DNA of 64,000 nucleotides. Source: Canna indica. Lineage: Eukaryota; Streptophyta; Magnoliopsida; Zingiberales; Cannaceae. Shown here in pieces: positions 23,286 through 33,690 of this stretch. The stretch spans positions 92,343,501 through 92,407,500 of the forward strand of contig CP136890.1 of assembly GCA_034359265.1 (NCBI GenBank). Reading direction: 5' to 3'. The position numbers and the translations under genes are program-made. Numbering within the stretch: position 1 is the stretch's first letter; each line of letters starts with the position of its first letter. The notes beneath the pieces are model-generated. The model did not search any database. It worked only from the letters and a program-made list of their open reading frames with translations, and had not been told where the DNA came from.

Positions 23286-26200
23286 TTAATTACTAGGAAA
23301 AGCACAAATTCCTAACTGCATTCTTAAATTTGTAAAGCTTTCTTCAACCAAGAGTTTTGTGAATATATCGGCAAGTTGTTTATCGAAGGATACAAATTCT
23401 ACCGATATATTTTCCTTAGTCACATTATCCTTAAGAAAATGATGTCTTAAGTCTATATGCTTAATTCTAGAGTGTAATGGGATTCTTGGTTAAATTTATT
23501 GCACTAGTATTATCACAATGAATATGTATGCAATAATACCTAAGTTCATTGTCTAAAAGGGTTTGTTTCATCCAAAGGACTTGCGCACAACAACTAGCCG
23601 CAGCGATGTATTCTGCTTCGGTAGTTGAAAGCGCGACTGAGTTTTGTTTTTTTGAGAATCAAGAAACAAGACTTGCTCCTAAGAATTGACAACACTCACG
23701 AGTGTTTTTTCTATTTACCTTACATCCGGCAAAATCAGCGTCCGAAAAACTGATTAAATCAAATGATGTATGACATGGATATCATAATCCTAAGTCAATT
23801 GTGCCCTTTAAATATCTCAATATGCATTTTTCCGCACTTAAATGAGACATCTTAGGGCAAGATTGAAACCTAGCACATACACACACACTAAACATGATAT
23901 CGGGTTTACTTGCGGTTAAATAAAAAAGACTATCAATCATACCTCGATATCATTTTTCGTCCACTTTAATGACATCTTCATCTTTGTCAAGCTTGATGGA
24001 TGCGCTCATAGGTGTAGAAGCTATATTGGCTTCATTCATCCCGAACCTTTTGATGAGCTTCTTTGTGTACTTGGCTTGATTGATGAAGATCTCTTTGTTG
24101 GTTTGCTTGATTTGGAGACCAAGCATGAAGGAGAGTTCTCTCATCATACTCATCTCAAACTCATATTGTATACATTTAGCAAACAACTTACAAAGTATTT
24201 CATTAGTAGCACCAAAAATTATGTCATCAACATAAATTTGAACTAATAACATGTCATTTTCATGATGCTTAATGAAAAGTGAAACATCGGCTTTTCCAAT
24301 ATCAAAATCTTGTTCAATTAGGAAAATTGAAAGTCTTTCATACCAAGCCCTAAGGGGTTGTTTTAAACCATATAATGTCTTTTTAAGTTTGAAAACATGA
24401 TTTGAAAACTCAAAACTTTCAAATCCGGGGGATTGTTCAACATAAACTTCTTCATTAATGAAAAACCATTTAAAAATGCACTTTTTACATTCATTTGAAA
24501 GAGTTTAAAACCCTTAAAGCTAGCATATGCCAAAAGCATTCTAATTGCTTCTAATCTAGCTACGGGAGCATACGTCTCATTATAGTCTATTCCTTCTTGT
24601 TAATTGTACCCTTGTGCCACTAACCTAGCTTTGTTTCTAATAACTAATCCTTCTTCATCTAGCTTATTTCTAAATACTCATTTTGTTCCAATTATAGTTT
24701 GATCACTAAGTCTAGGCACTAAGTCTCATACATCATTTCTAGCAAATTGATTGAGTTCTTCTTGCATAGCTAGTACCCAAAACTCATCTTCTATTGCTTC
24801 CTTAATGTTCTTAGGCTCTACTTGAGATACAAAAGCTACATATTGACAAACATTCTTAGTTTAGAACATGTCACCACTCTCGTTGAATGCTCTCCAATGA
24901 CTTGATCCATTGGATGATCTCTTACCAATCGACATCCTTTAGGAAGAGGTGGTAGAGCTTCTTCTTCTTCATCTTCAACTTGAGGTAGGTTTGAGGATGG
25001 AGGTTCTTCATGTTAGGTCTCCTCATTATCTTCATCCTCCACTTCTTTATCATGAAGTGTGAGATCCTCAAGTTCCTCACCTACATTCACAATCTTCACA
25101 TGTCTAGAAGAATCATTAGTTTCATTAAACGTGACATGCATAGATTCTTCAACAATCATTGTTCTACGATTGTAAACTCTATATGCTTTAGAATTAATTG
25201 AGTAACCTAGGAAAATTCCTTCATCGGATTTAGAATCAATTTTTTCTAAATTCTCCTTAGTATTTAATATAAAATATTTGCATCCAAAAATATGAAAATA
25301 TCCCACATTTGGGATTTTACCATTCCAAAGCTCAAAAGGTATTTTCTTATTTTTTGGTCTCAATAAAACTCGATTAAGAACATAACAAGAGGTATTTATG
25401 GCTTCGGCCCAAAAATACTTAGGCAAATTATTTTCGCATAGCATGGTTCTAGCCATTTCTTGTAAAATTCTATTCTTCCTTTCAACCACTCCATTTTGTT
25501 GAGGGGTCCTAAGGGAAGAAAAGGTATGTTCAATACCCAAATCATCACAAAACTCAAAAAAAATTGATTTTTAAACTCCCCTCCATTGTCACTTCTAATT
25601 TTCAAAATTGATACTCCTTTTTCATTTGAAACTTTCTTTACAATTTTTTTGAAAAACTCAAAACTTTTATTTTTCTTGGCCAAAAAGAAAACCCTTGTAA
25701 ATCTAAAAAAATCATCAACTAATACATAACAATATAGCTTTCCACCTAGACTAGCTACATCACATGGACCAAGAATTCTAGATGTACTAACATGATTAAT
25801 GCTATGAAATGAAGATTTAACTTGTTTATCTAGTTGACATGCATCACAAAGTTTGTCTTTTTTAAATTTTATCTTGGGTAAGCCTTTAACTAATTCTTTC
25901 CTAGATATCTCTTGGATGTGGCTCATGCTAGCATGTCCTAGCCTTCTATGCCACAACCAAGAGTCATTCTTCATGACAACTAAGCATCTAACATGAGGAT
26001 TTGGCAAAACATTTAATTCTAAGGTGTATACATTTTCTTGCCTATTTCTTATAAACATGATATCATTTGATGGTGCACTTCTAATGATACATTTAGATGC
26101 TTCAAAAACAATTGTGTATCCATTGTCACATAATTGTGATATGCTAATCAAATTATGTTTTAACCCATCAACTAATAGAACATTCGTAATGCATAAGTAA

Positions 26201-26367
26201 GGGAGTATACCTATGTCACCAATGCCAACAATCTTATCTCCAAATATGACATGTCCACCATCTTTACTTGATAGGGTTGCAAATAAATTGATGTCACCCG
26301 TCATGTGCTTTGAGCAACCGCTATCCAATATCCAAGTACTTCTACTTGGTTGAGGATGCTTCTCCAT
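23286..26367 (-). pseudogene. Copia pol: protease, integrase, RT, RNase H (decayed)
   Basis: The protease has WILDSGCSKHMTGD (about 26335). The GAG-pre-integrase zinc region reads WLWHRRLGHASMSH to LCDACQLDKQ. The integrase core lacks the first catalytic Asp block: after HVSTSR the usual segment with MDLFGP is shortened to ILGPCD. SDNGGEFKNQF and TPQQNGVVERKN carry the other acidic residues. A homopolymer frameshift lies at 25556-25563. The RT (about 24900-24240) has the active site IYVDDIIFGATN but at least three in-frame stops, two TGG-to-TGA and one CAA-to-TAA. RNase H ends at 23286 with FDKQLADIFTKLL. The gag organisation and primer site suggest a Sirevirus-type lineage (inference). Confidence 0.9.
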
Positions 26368-26733
26368 CTACAAAAGGAGAAGAAACTTTCTTAGGTACAC
26401 AAATTTTCTTGGGTCCTTAAGTGTTAGTCAATTTGGGAACCCAAGTATCATTTTCAAAATTCAACTTCACTAAATAGCTTGGATTCATTTTCATATAAAT
26501 CATCATGATAACAAAATGAATCAAGAGATATCAAAATTTGAAAATTTGAAAAATAAGATCTCCAACCCTTCCTATTGGTTGAAAACCGAAAGGCCACAAT
26601 TAGCCTACGATTTAAAACCGCAAGGTCGCTTAGGCCCATTACAGAACACAGGTCTCCGAAGAGATCGGGAAATCAAAATCAAAAAATTATTTCCAAAGAA
26701 CTCTTTAACAAGAGCGGGGAAAATAACTCAAAT

Positions 26734-26768
<35 letters not shown>

Positions 26769-26924
26769 TAACTCCAACTTAAATAAAGCAAACCAAAGTA
26801 AGAAGATGATACCAAAATAGTTTTGATGCCAACTTTACCTAAGGCATCAAGGTAGCTTGAAGTTGCAACCAAGGAAATATTCATCATTCAAGTTCATGGT
26901 CAACTCCAATATACCACTTCTCAT
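26368..26924 (-). other. Gag-protease spacer with eroded sequence and TA microsatellite
   Basis: The minus strand keeps short WVPK-type repeats near 26450 (NDTWVPKL, GPKKICVPK with a stop between). The rest is non-coding with a TA run at 26737-26766. Part of it may be a small insertion, but I see no clear ends. Confidence 0.45.
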
Positions 26925-28357
26925 TCATCCTTGTGTGGTAGTTCCCCCTACAATAGAAGATGAGACTTTTGGTACCCAAATGACTTTGGGTACTTGGGGG
27001 TTAGATGGCCTAGGGATCCAAAGTATCTTAGCAACACTAGGATTTCTTTTAAATGCACAATCATGAATGACATGACCATATATACCACAACAAAAACAAT
27101 GTCCATTAAATTTCTTTTTGTTTTTGCTATGGACATGAGCTTTATTATTATAATGTTTGTCATGTGAAACATGATGAGTATGAGCATTCTTGAAAATATT
27201 ATTCCTCTTCTTATGATCATGAGATTTAAAAGTTGAATGTTTAACATGAGATTTAACATTAGCATGAACATTCCTTTTTGAAAAATTATTTCTATTAAAA
27301 TTCTTAAATGAGGAAATATTTTTCATTTCATTCATTTTCTTGTTTAGGTTTAGAACCTCATTTTTCAAATCAGTCATGGAGTTGTGTAAAGCATGCATTT
27401 GAGATTTCAACATATAATTTTCTTTTTTTGATTTTTGAATTTTCATTTTTCAAAATCTTATTCTCAATTTTGAAATCATTTTTCAAGTTTTTTATTTTCA
27501 AGTTTTAAGTCCCTAAGCTCAAAATTCAATCTATCATGACAAGGATCCAATGAGCTAGATTTTAATTTCTCATTTTCTAATTCTAGAGCATGCACATGTG
27601 AACTAAGTCTAGAATTCTCATTTTTAAGCATTTTGTATTCCTTATCCTTTTTCAAGAGCAAGGCATATATGATTTTATACTCATCCATCAATTCATCAAA
27701 ATCATGAGAACTAGATGAGTTAATATTATCATTATTGTTATCATAACTAGAGGAAGAACATATCTCCTCATCAACGTTCATGATGTTGACTTCGTGATCA
27801 CGGTGTGAGGATGCTTCACTTGATTCACATGAGTGAGTGGAAGCATTTGACCTCCGTTTTGCCTTGCTCTTCATACTATGGCAATTCTTTTTCACGTGTC
27901 ATTTCTCATTGCATAGGTGACATATTACCTTTCCCTTCCGACTCTTTGTACTTCTTTGGCTAGAAACACTAAAAGCTTCAAGAACTTCATTAGATATAGG
28001 AGTATGACAATTGTCATCGTCTCCTTTATTTAGAGTAACGAGTTCTTCAGTTTTAGCATATTCAAAGTACGTAGCCCAAATATCATATGCCGAAGTACAA
28101 TGCATGATCTTTTCAAAGATATTATTTTCACAAGAACAATATATGCAATTTGTTGCCTTAGCATTTAATTCAAACATATTAATTTGTTCTTGTGTCCATG
28201 CATCCATATTTTTCTTAGGTTTAATATATTTGATTTTTACCATGTTAAAAACACCTAAACCTTGAGTCTTTAGAAAAATATACATTCTACTCTTCCATAG
28301 ACCAAAGTTAGACTCATCGAACCTAGGAGATGAAGACGATACCGACTCTAGAGCCAT
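26925..28357 (-). pseudogene. Copia gag with two CCHC knuckles and coiled coil (decayed)
   Basis: It starts MALESVSSSSPRFDESNFGL, the conserved copia gag opening, and continues MYIFLKTQGLGVFNMVK and MHCTSAYDIW. Shortly after this the UBN2-type region is cut short by a large in-frame deletion that joins to EELVTLNKGDDD. The first knuckle CHLCNEK-HVKKNC has a TGA in its middle at about 27898. A long charged coiled-coil region follows (27800-27330), then His/Asn/Lys-rich sequence and a second knuckle CFCCGIYGHVIHDC near 27070. Several stops and frame shifts separate the blocks. In an active element gag forms the particle that packages RNA. Confidence 0.88.
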
Positions 28358-28411
28358 TTCAAGATCGAGATAAGGTGTAGATGAGATGGTGAAATCTCAA
28401 GCTACGAACCC

Positions 28412-28423
28412 GCTCTGATACCA
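28412..28423 (-). promoter_or_regulatory. Retrotransposon primer-binding site (initiator tRNA-Met)
   Basis: The minus strand reads TGGTATCAGAGC two bases inside the family-A LTR. This is the standard site complementary to the 3' end of plant initiator tRNA-Met, used to prime minus-strand synthesis. Confidence 0.9.
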
Positions 28424-28425
28424 AT

Positions 28426-29917
28426 TGAAGGCGAAATGGCGACACTAGAGGGGGGTGAATGGTGTGTTTACTAAATAATTAGTCTAAATTCGATTTTAAT
28501 CATTTCTTGATTAGTTTAGGCAATTTGCAATTTAGTGATTGGGTGCCGAAGCGATAAATAATTAAGGAATTAAAAACAAACAATAACGCAATGCAAACAT
28601 GTTAATTCATAGTGGTTCGGCCCCAATACTTACTCCACTACCTAAGCACCCCGCTTAGGATTTCCAAACTAGCTTTACTATATTAATTCCCGTTTCCCTT
28701 ACACAGAGGACTTTGACTCGAAGAGTCTCACTCTCGACCTAAGGTACTTCCACACCCGAAAGTCTCTGCCTTCTTATCGAGAGCACTCTTCCACCTCAAC
28801 CCTAAGGGACAATTAAATTAATCCTAGTAAACACTAAGTTTACACAAGTGACTTTACACCTAACACCAGGTAACTACTTCCACACAAGAAGACCTAACAC
28901 CCTAGGTCTTACAAACTCACAAATCAAATAAAGATGTGTTCAAATAAATAGTTAAAATACAATCAAAAGAGCTAAAAAATTAAACCAAAGATTAATGCTC
29001 CTTTGCAAGCCTTTGGCGCCTTCAACTCATCAAGAGGTAGAGCTTGATCAAAACTCGAGTTGAGCCCAACTTGTGCGCTTGAAGAAGACGTCCGCGGAAA
29101 GAAACAGAGCGCACATAATTTTTCTTTTGGAAGGCTCAAATCTCCCTTTAGAATACTCAATCAAAACTGTAAGAGAGGGAGAAGAAGATTAAAGGTGATA
29201 TATGAGGGTGTATTTATACCCTCCTGAAGAAACGACAGCTCAACGGATAGTTTTCTATCCGTTGCAGATGCCGGTCGATTGGTCGATCGACCGACCAATC
29301 GACCGATCATTCAACCGCTATTTTCTCTCTGTGGTCGGTCGACCAACCAAACGCAAGATCGTGTTCCCTCAATCCGGTCGACCCATCAGTCGACCGACGC
29401 AGAGATGCCAAGATCGCGCGCCGCGTGATTTTTAATCTGGTCGATCGATCGATCGATCGCTAGGGCTACTGCCCTTTTTAGGCCTCTATCGATCGACCGA
29501 AGTAGCCATTGCCTGTTTTCGGCAGTGTTCGATCGATCGACAAAGCTACTGCCTTTTTCTTACCCTGTTCGGTCGACCGCCCGGTCGATCGAATTTAGGC
29601 TGAATTTTATTTTTTAGCCTAATTTTCTTATGCGCTTTGTTTTCGGGTTCCGGCTTTCAACGACCATCAACTTGGAGAGCTTTCATGTGATCTTTGAGCC
29701 CGTCCAATACGTCTTTGGTGCACGCGTCGCTCTTCGAGAAGTTTTCGCGACGATCAATGTCCTTTCGATTTCTGATTTCTTTCGATATTTTCGATCGGGG
29801 ATATCGAAGGCTAATTGATATGGAACCTGAAAGATATTCTCAAATGAAATCATTAGTCCCGCGTTTGTTATCATCAAAACCGAGATTAAGACTAAGGTTG
29901 AAAACCTAAAGCCAACA
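28426..29917 (-). repeat. Copia family-A LTR, 5' copy (1492 bp)
   Basis: In element orientation it starts TGTTGGCTTTAGG (29917) and ends CGCCTTCA (28426). It is related to the solo LTR at 16939-18453 in opposite orientation. The 29270-29600 segment is packed with GGTCGACC/GATCGATC palindromes. Confidence 0.88.
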
Positions 29918-31052
29918 GGCTCCTCACCAAGGATTTCTAACCACTACTTTATAGAATCTATGTTTCCCTTTGAATATAATGAAGACACCCTTCTCACCAC
30001 TCTGAGAACACATCAATCCTATTCACCTAGGCAAAACACAATCATATAAAGTTATCCCTAAGTGTTTCCTAGCACATACAGAGGAAAGAGCTTAAGAATG
30101 TAAAATGAACCAAGGCTCCTTTCCACCGCCTTCACGTCTTCAACTTGCATGAAGATGACTCTTTGTGTTACAGCAAGATTAAAGGAAGTAGGGAAGCAGC
30201 GCTCAAAATGAGTTGTTGACGGAAGCAGAGGGCGCGCACGAATTCACTCTAAATGAAGGCTTAAAAACTTCTTTAATTGCTCAACAAAAGTTCTAAGAAG
30301 AAGTAAAGAAGTTAGGTGAGGGTATTTATAACCCCTCACTCGAATGGTCCGTTCAACGGGTAAAAAAATAGTTGTTGAAGTCGTTCGATCGCTGGCCGGT
30401 CGATCGGTCGATCGACCGACTGATCAACCGCTAATGCGACCGCTAGCTGTATGATAGAGCTCGATCGACCGACGGGTCGACCGAATGACGAAAAACTATC
30501 GATCCCACATTCGGTCGACCGAATCAATGGAGCCAAGGTCGCGCGATAAGCGATCTCCAATCCGGTCGACCGGTGACCATTTTGCTTCGGTCGGTCGACC
30601 GACTGGTCGACTAAATGGCTACTGTCAGTTTTTACCGTCATTCGGTCGATCGTTCGATCGACCGAATAGGCTGCTTGGCAGACTACTACCTTGTTCGGTT
30701 GACCGAACTCAGGCTGAGGTTGACTTCTTCTTGGATTTTTACATGTCTTTTTTATGGGTTTAGTTATCAAGTTTCAACTTGGATAACTTTACAATTTTGA
30801 CTTAGGATAAACTTATCCTATGAGGTATATTACATGAATTCTATATACATGAATTCTACTTGATCTAAACTCGAGCCTTTCTTCAATGTTTTCTTCTTCC
30901 GTTCCTTTAACGATCTTTTCTTTCATCTCGTTTGAACGGACTTGGCATGCTTATCGCAACCTCAACCTGAACTCAAAATTTCACACTTGGATTAAATACA
31001 TATTTGTTATCATCAAAATAAAGATCGAGACTTAAGAGAGACCCTTAAGCTA
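29918..31052 (-). repeat. Copia family-B LTR, 5' copy, missing its first ~213 bp (plus coordinates)
   Basis: It begins abruptly at GGCTCCTCACCAAGG, equal to position 22232 of the left copy, directly after the family-A LTR terminus. Homology with the left copy ends at GGATAACTTTACA (about 30793). The following 250 bp end with TTTGTTATCATCAAAA, as in family A, so it is probably the true LTR end missing from the left copy. Confidence 0.7.
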
Positions 31053-31473
31053 GCTCCCAAGACTCCGACGCTAACCAACAACCCCCAAACCAATTGGTGT
31101 GAGGGAAGGGCGCAGCTTCACCTTATACCGTAGCAGACCCGAGCTCCCTCGGCGTTCGAGTGTTACTTGGCCCGCCAGGCCTACACGCCACGAGGCGATT
31201 GATGACTCGGCCCGCCAGGCTTACACGCCAACAATCTCCCCCTCAGCAATCGCCAACCGAGACTCGAACCCGAGACCCAGGCTCTGATACCAGCTCCCAG
31301 AACTCCGGCGCTAATCAACGACCCCCAAACCAATTGGTGTGAGGGAAGGGTGCACCTTCACCTTATACCGTAGCAGACCCGAGCGCCATCGGCATTCGAG
31401 TGTGACTCGGCCCGTCAGACCTACACACCACGAGGCGATTGATGACTCGGCCCACCAGGCTTACACTCCAACA
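31053..31473 (-). mobile_element. TRIM-like element (421 bp)
   Basis: Two direct repeats of exactly 181 bp (31053-31233 and 31293-31473) enclose 59 bp. On the minus strand each starts TGTTGG, and the internal segment starts with TGGTATCAGAGCC (primer site, rc of 31280-31292) and ends GAGGGGGAGAT (polypurine tract, rc of 31234-31244). This is the layout of a terminal-repeat retrotransposon in miniature, with no coding capacity. The repeats end GGGAGC rather than CA. No matching duplication flanks it, but GCAAG lies on its right. Confidence 0.75.
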
Positions 31474-31478
31474 GCAAG

Positions 31479-31953
31479 ATCCACCAAAAATCATGTCTCA
31501 TGATTTGGCAGCATATGAAAAGAAAAAAAAGAAAAGAAAAAAAAAAGAAGATAATTAATTAATGCATTGCGCCTGAAAAAAAAAGAGAGAGACAATTAAT
31601 TAATTCATTGTGCGTGAAAATTGGCAAATAACTGTTGCAATTAAAATAATAATGTGCTGCAAGTGGAAATTGATAATTAATCGCTGCAATTGGATGCGCT
31701 GCATATGAAAATTGGCAATTAATAATAATAATAATAATAATAATAAACGGTAAATTAGCAATTAATTATTGGAATTGAAAAGGTAATATGTTAAATATGG
31801 AAATTATCAATTGATTGCTACAATTAGAATTAGAATTCGCTGCCTTCCGAAATTCATAATTAATTGCTGTAATTGGAATAATAATGTGCTTTATAAATAG
31901 GTAGAAATCGTCAATTAAATTGTAGCAATTTGAATTAATTTCGTATAATTTAA
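31479..31953. other. AT-rich spacer with (TAA)n
   Basis: No genes seen. It holds A-rich tracts near 31508-31545 and a TAA microsatellite at about 31719-31745. It also carries several loosely similar copies of an AATTAATTGCTGCAATTGGAA-like motif between 31550 and 31930. Confidence 0.5.
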
Positions 31954-32365
31954 AGGGTTAAGGATGATTTTTATCCTCGAACTATTGAAATAAGGTAAAA
32001 ATATTCTCGAACTATTAGAAATGAGTAAAAATACCTCTAAACTTATTTTTTGATAGATTTTTTACCCTTAGACAAACGAAAATAATTTAAAAAAATACTA
32101 GTATTCTTGTCCATTTCTAATGAAAAAAATCTTTTCTACCTTTAGACATGGGAAAAGATACTTGTATTTTTCAACTATTTTCGTTTGTCTAAGGGTAAAA
32201 AACTTATTAAAAAAAGTTTATGGGTATTTTTACCCATTTCTAATAGTTCAAGAACATTTTTTAACGGTTTATGTTTGTTTAAGGATAAAAATCAACCAAA
32301 GAAGAGTTTAGGGATATTTTTACTTTATTTTTAATAGTTCGAGGGCAAAAATCACCCTTAACCCT
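31954..32365. mobile_element. MITE with ~50-bp TIRs (412 bp), family 1
   Basis: It begins AGGGTTAAGGATGATTTTTA and ends with the inverted relative CAAAAATCACCCTTAACCCT. AATTTAA flanks both sides (31947-31953, 32366-32372). The interior is AT-rich and itself partly palindromic. A degraded relative lies at 58770-59210. The superfamily is not clear. Confidence 0.75.
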
Positions 32366-32429
32366 AATTTAAACTATTTAAATGTCATTCGTTACCCTTC
32401 TTCGGTTCTCCCAATGTAGGCTTAGCAAT

Positions 32430-33490
32430 TCAATATACTTAAAATTAATGTATCTATCCTAAAATATAGGTCATATGATAAATTTATTTATTTTTAATTC
32501 GTCACGAATCTATCCCACACTATTGAATTGACATTAATTATATCTCATCGTAAAATACATATTACAACAAACGTTATATGCCGACGTGACATTACAATCA
32601 GCATAGTAAATATTAATTTTATTATTATGTCATGTCATCATTCCAAACATCATATAAAATTATTATTTAAACAAATAGAAAATTAATAATATTTATCTCA
32701 AACTTTAAGCCTTATAATAAATCCATCTCACATTTTAATTTATCACAAATCTATCTCACAATATTAAATTGAAATCAATTATATCCCTCCATCGGGTATC
32801 CATTACCGCAAATGTTATTTACAAACATTGCATCAGAGTCAGCATAGTAAACATTATTTTTTTTATCTCATGCCATATCAGCACTCTCCACATCATATCA
32901 AATTATTATTTTTTAAAAAAACTCGAAAGCTAATCCTAATACCCCAATTCCACCCGACATTGTCCTCACACTAAAGTTCTATTGCTTGTAGAAAGTCCAT
33001 GTCGCTAGTCGATCACCACCATTCTTCTCATCGATAGTCACTAGATTGTTGTCACCCGAAGATTCTCGCCCACAAGAAATTTTCAACATGCTTTAGGCTA
33101 CGCACGACACTCGAGCTTTTGGCATGCGAGAATTTTCGAATGATAACAGTCTGACGACCAAACAACCAAAAGAATGGCGAGTAGTGACAGGACTTCGTGT
33201 GAGCAATAGATCTTCGATGTGGGGACAATATCATATAGAATTAGGGTATTAAGGTTAGATTTCATTTTTTTGATTTTTTAAAAAATAATCTTATCATGTG
33301 AAGTCAGAAAATACCAACATCACATGAGATAACAAAAATAATAATATTTATTGTGCTAACTCTAATGCCACGTCAGCAAATAATATTTGCGGTAACGAAT
33401 ACCTGACGATGGGATATAATTGATATAAATTCAATAATATGTGATAGATTTGTACCAAATTAAAAGATAGATGGATTCATAAGTTTATAT
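32430..33490. repeat. Long inverted repeat with an extra direct copy
   Basis: The left arm (about 32690-33045) and right arm (about 33130-33490) are inverted relatives. Landmarks are TTACCGCAAATGTTATT on the left against AATAATATTTGCGGTAA on the right, and GACATTGTCCTCACAC against GTGGGGACAATATCAT. A third, partial copy in direct orientation with the left arm lies at about 32430-32685. The loop is about 85 bp. No protein is encoded. This looks like a MITE/foldback family. Confidence 0.7.
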
Positions 33491-33690
33491 ATTTATAAAA
33501 ACTAAATTTTCACAATAATTTATTTAATTGTTTATTTAAAATGTTATTCATAAGTTTATATTAATTATTTATAATTTATATTTTAAAAAAAATACCAAAA
33601 AGAAAATAACTTTATTTAAATCCTGACTGAGCCAGGGCCAAAAAGGTCATTATGATGCCTAATAGATGACAAAATCAAAACATCACTATT

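Larger units (their letters stand above)
22019..31473 (-). mobile_element. Chimeric Ty1-copia retrotransposon with two LTR families
   Basis: The left LTR (22019-23219) and the truncated right piece (29918-about 31050) belong to family B. A complete family-A LTR (28426-29917) with its primer-binding site adjoins the gag end. The internal region is copia gag-pol on the minus strand. GCAAG flanks both 22019 (22014-22018) and 31473 (31474-31478), consistent with a target duplication of the whole block. The structure is best explained by a family-A element inserting in the 5' LTR of a family-B element, followed by recombination between their homologous internal regions. Confidence 0.7.

Noticed and set aside
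23950..24252. YVDD reverse transcriptase as an endogenous pararetrovirus
   Set aside because: The adjacent copia integrase, gag, LTRs and primer site identify a Ty1-copia retrotransposon. No viral movement or coat protein is seen.
28412..28423. Possible tRNA-Met gene fragment
   Set aside because: The 12-base match is the primer-binding site of the copia element. No cloverleaf surrounds it.
31261..31292. GGGTTCGAGTCTC resembling a tRNA B box
   Set aside because: It sits between a primer site and a polypurine tract within the TRIM. There is no A box or cloverleaf, so it is not a tRNA gene or SINE.
31053..31473. Cassandra-type TRIM
   Set aside because: Cassandra LTRs carry a 5S rRNA-like domain. 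I see none in the 181-bp repeats.
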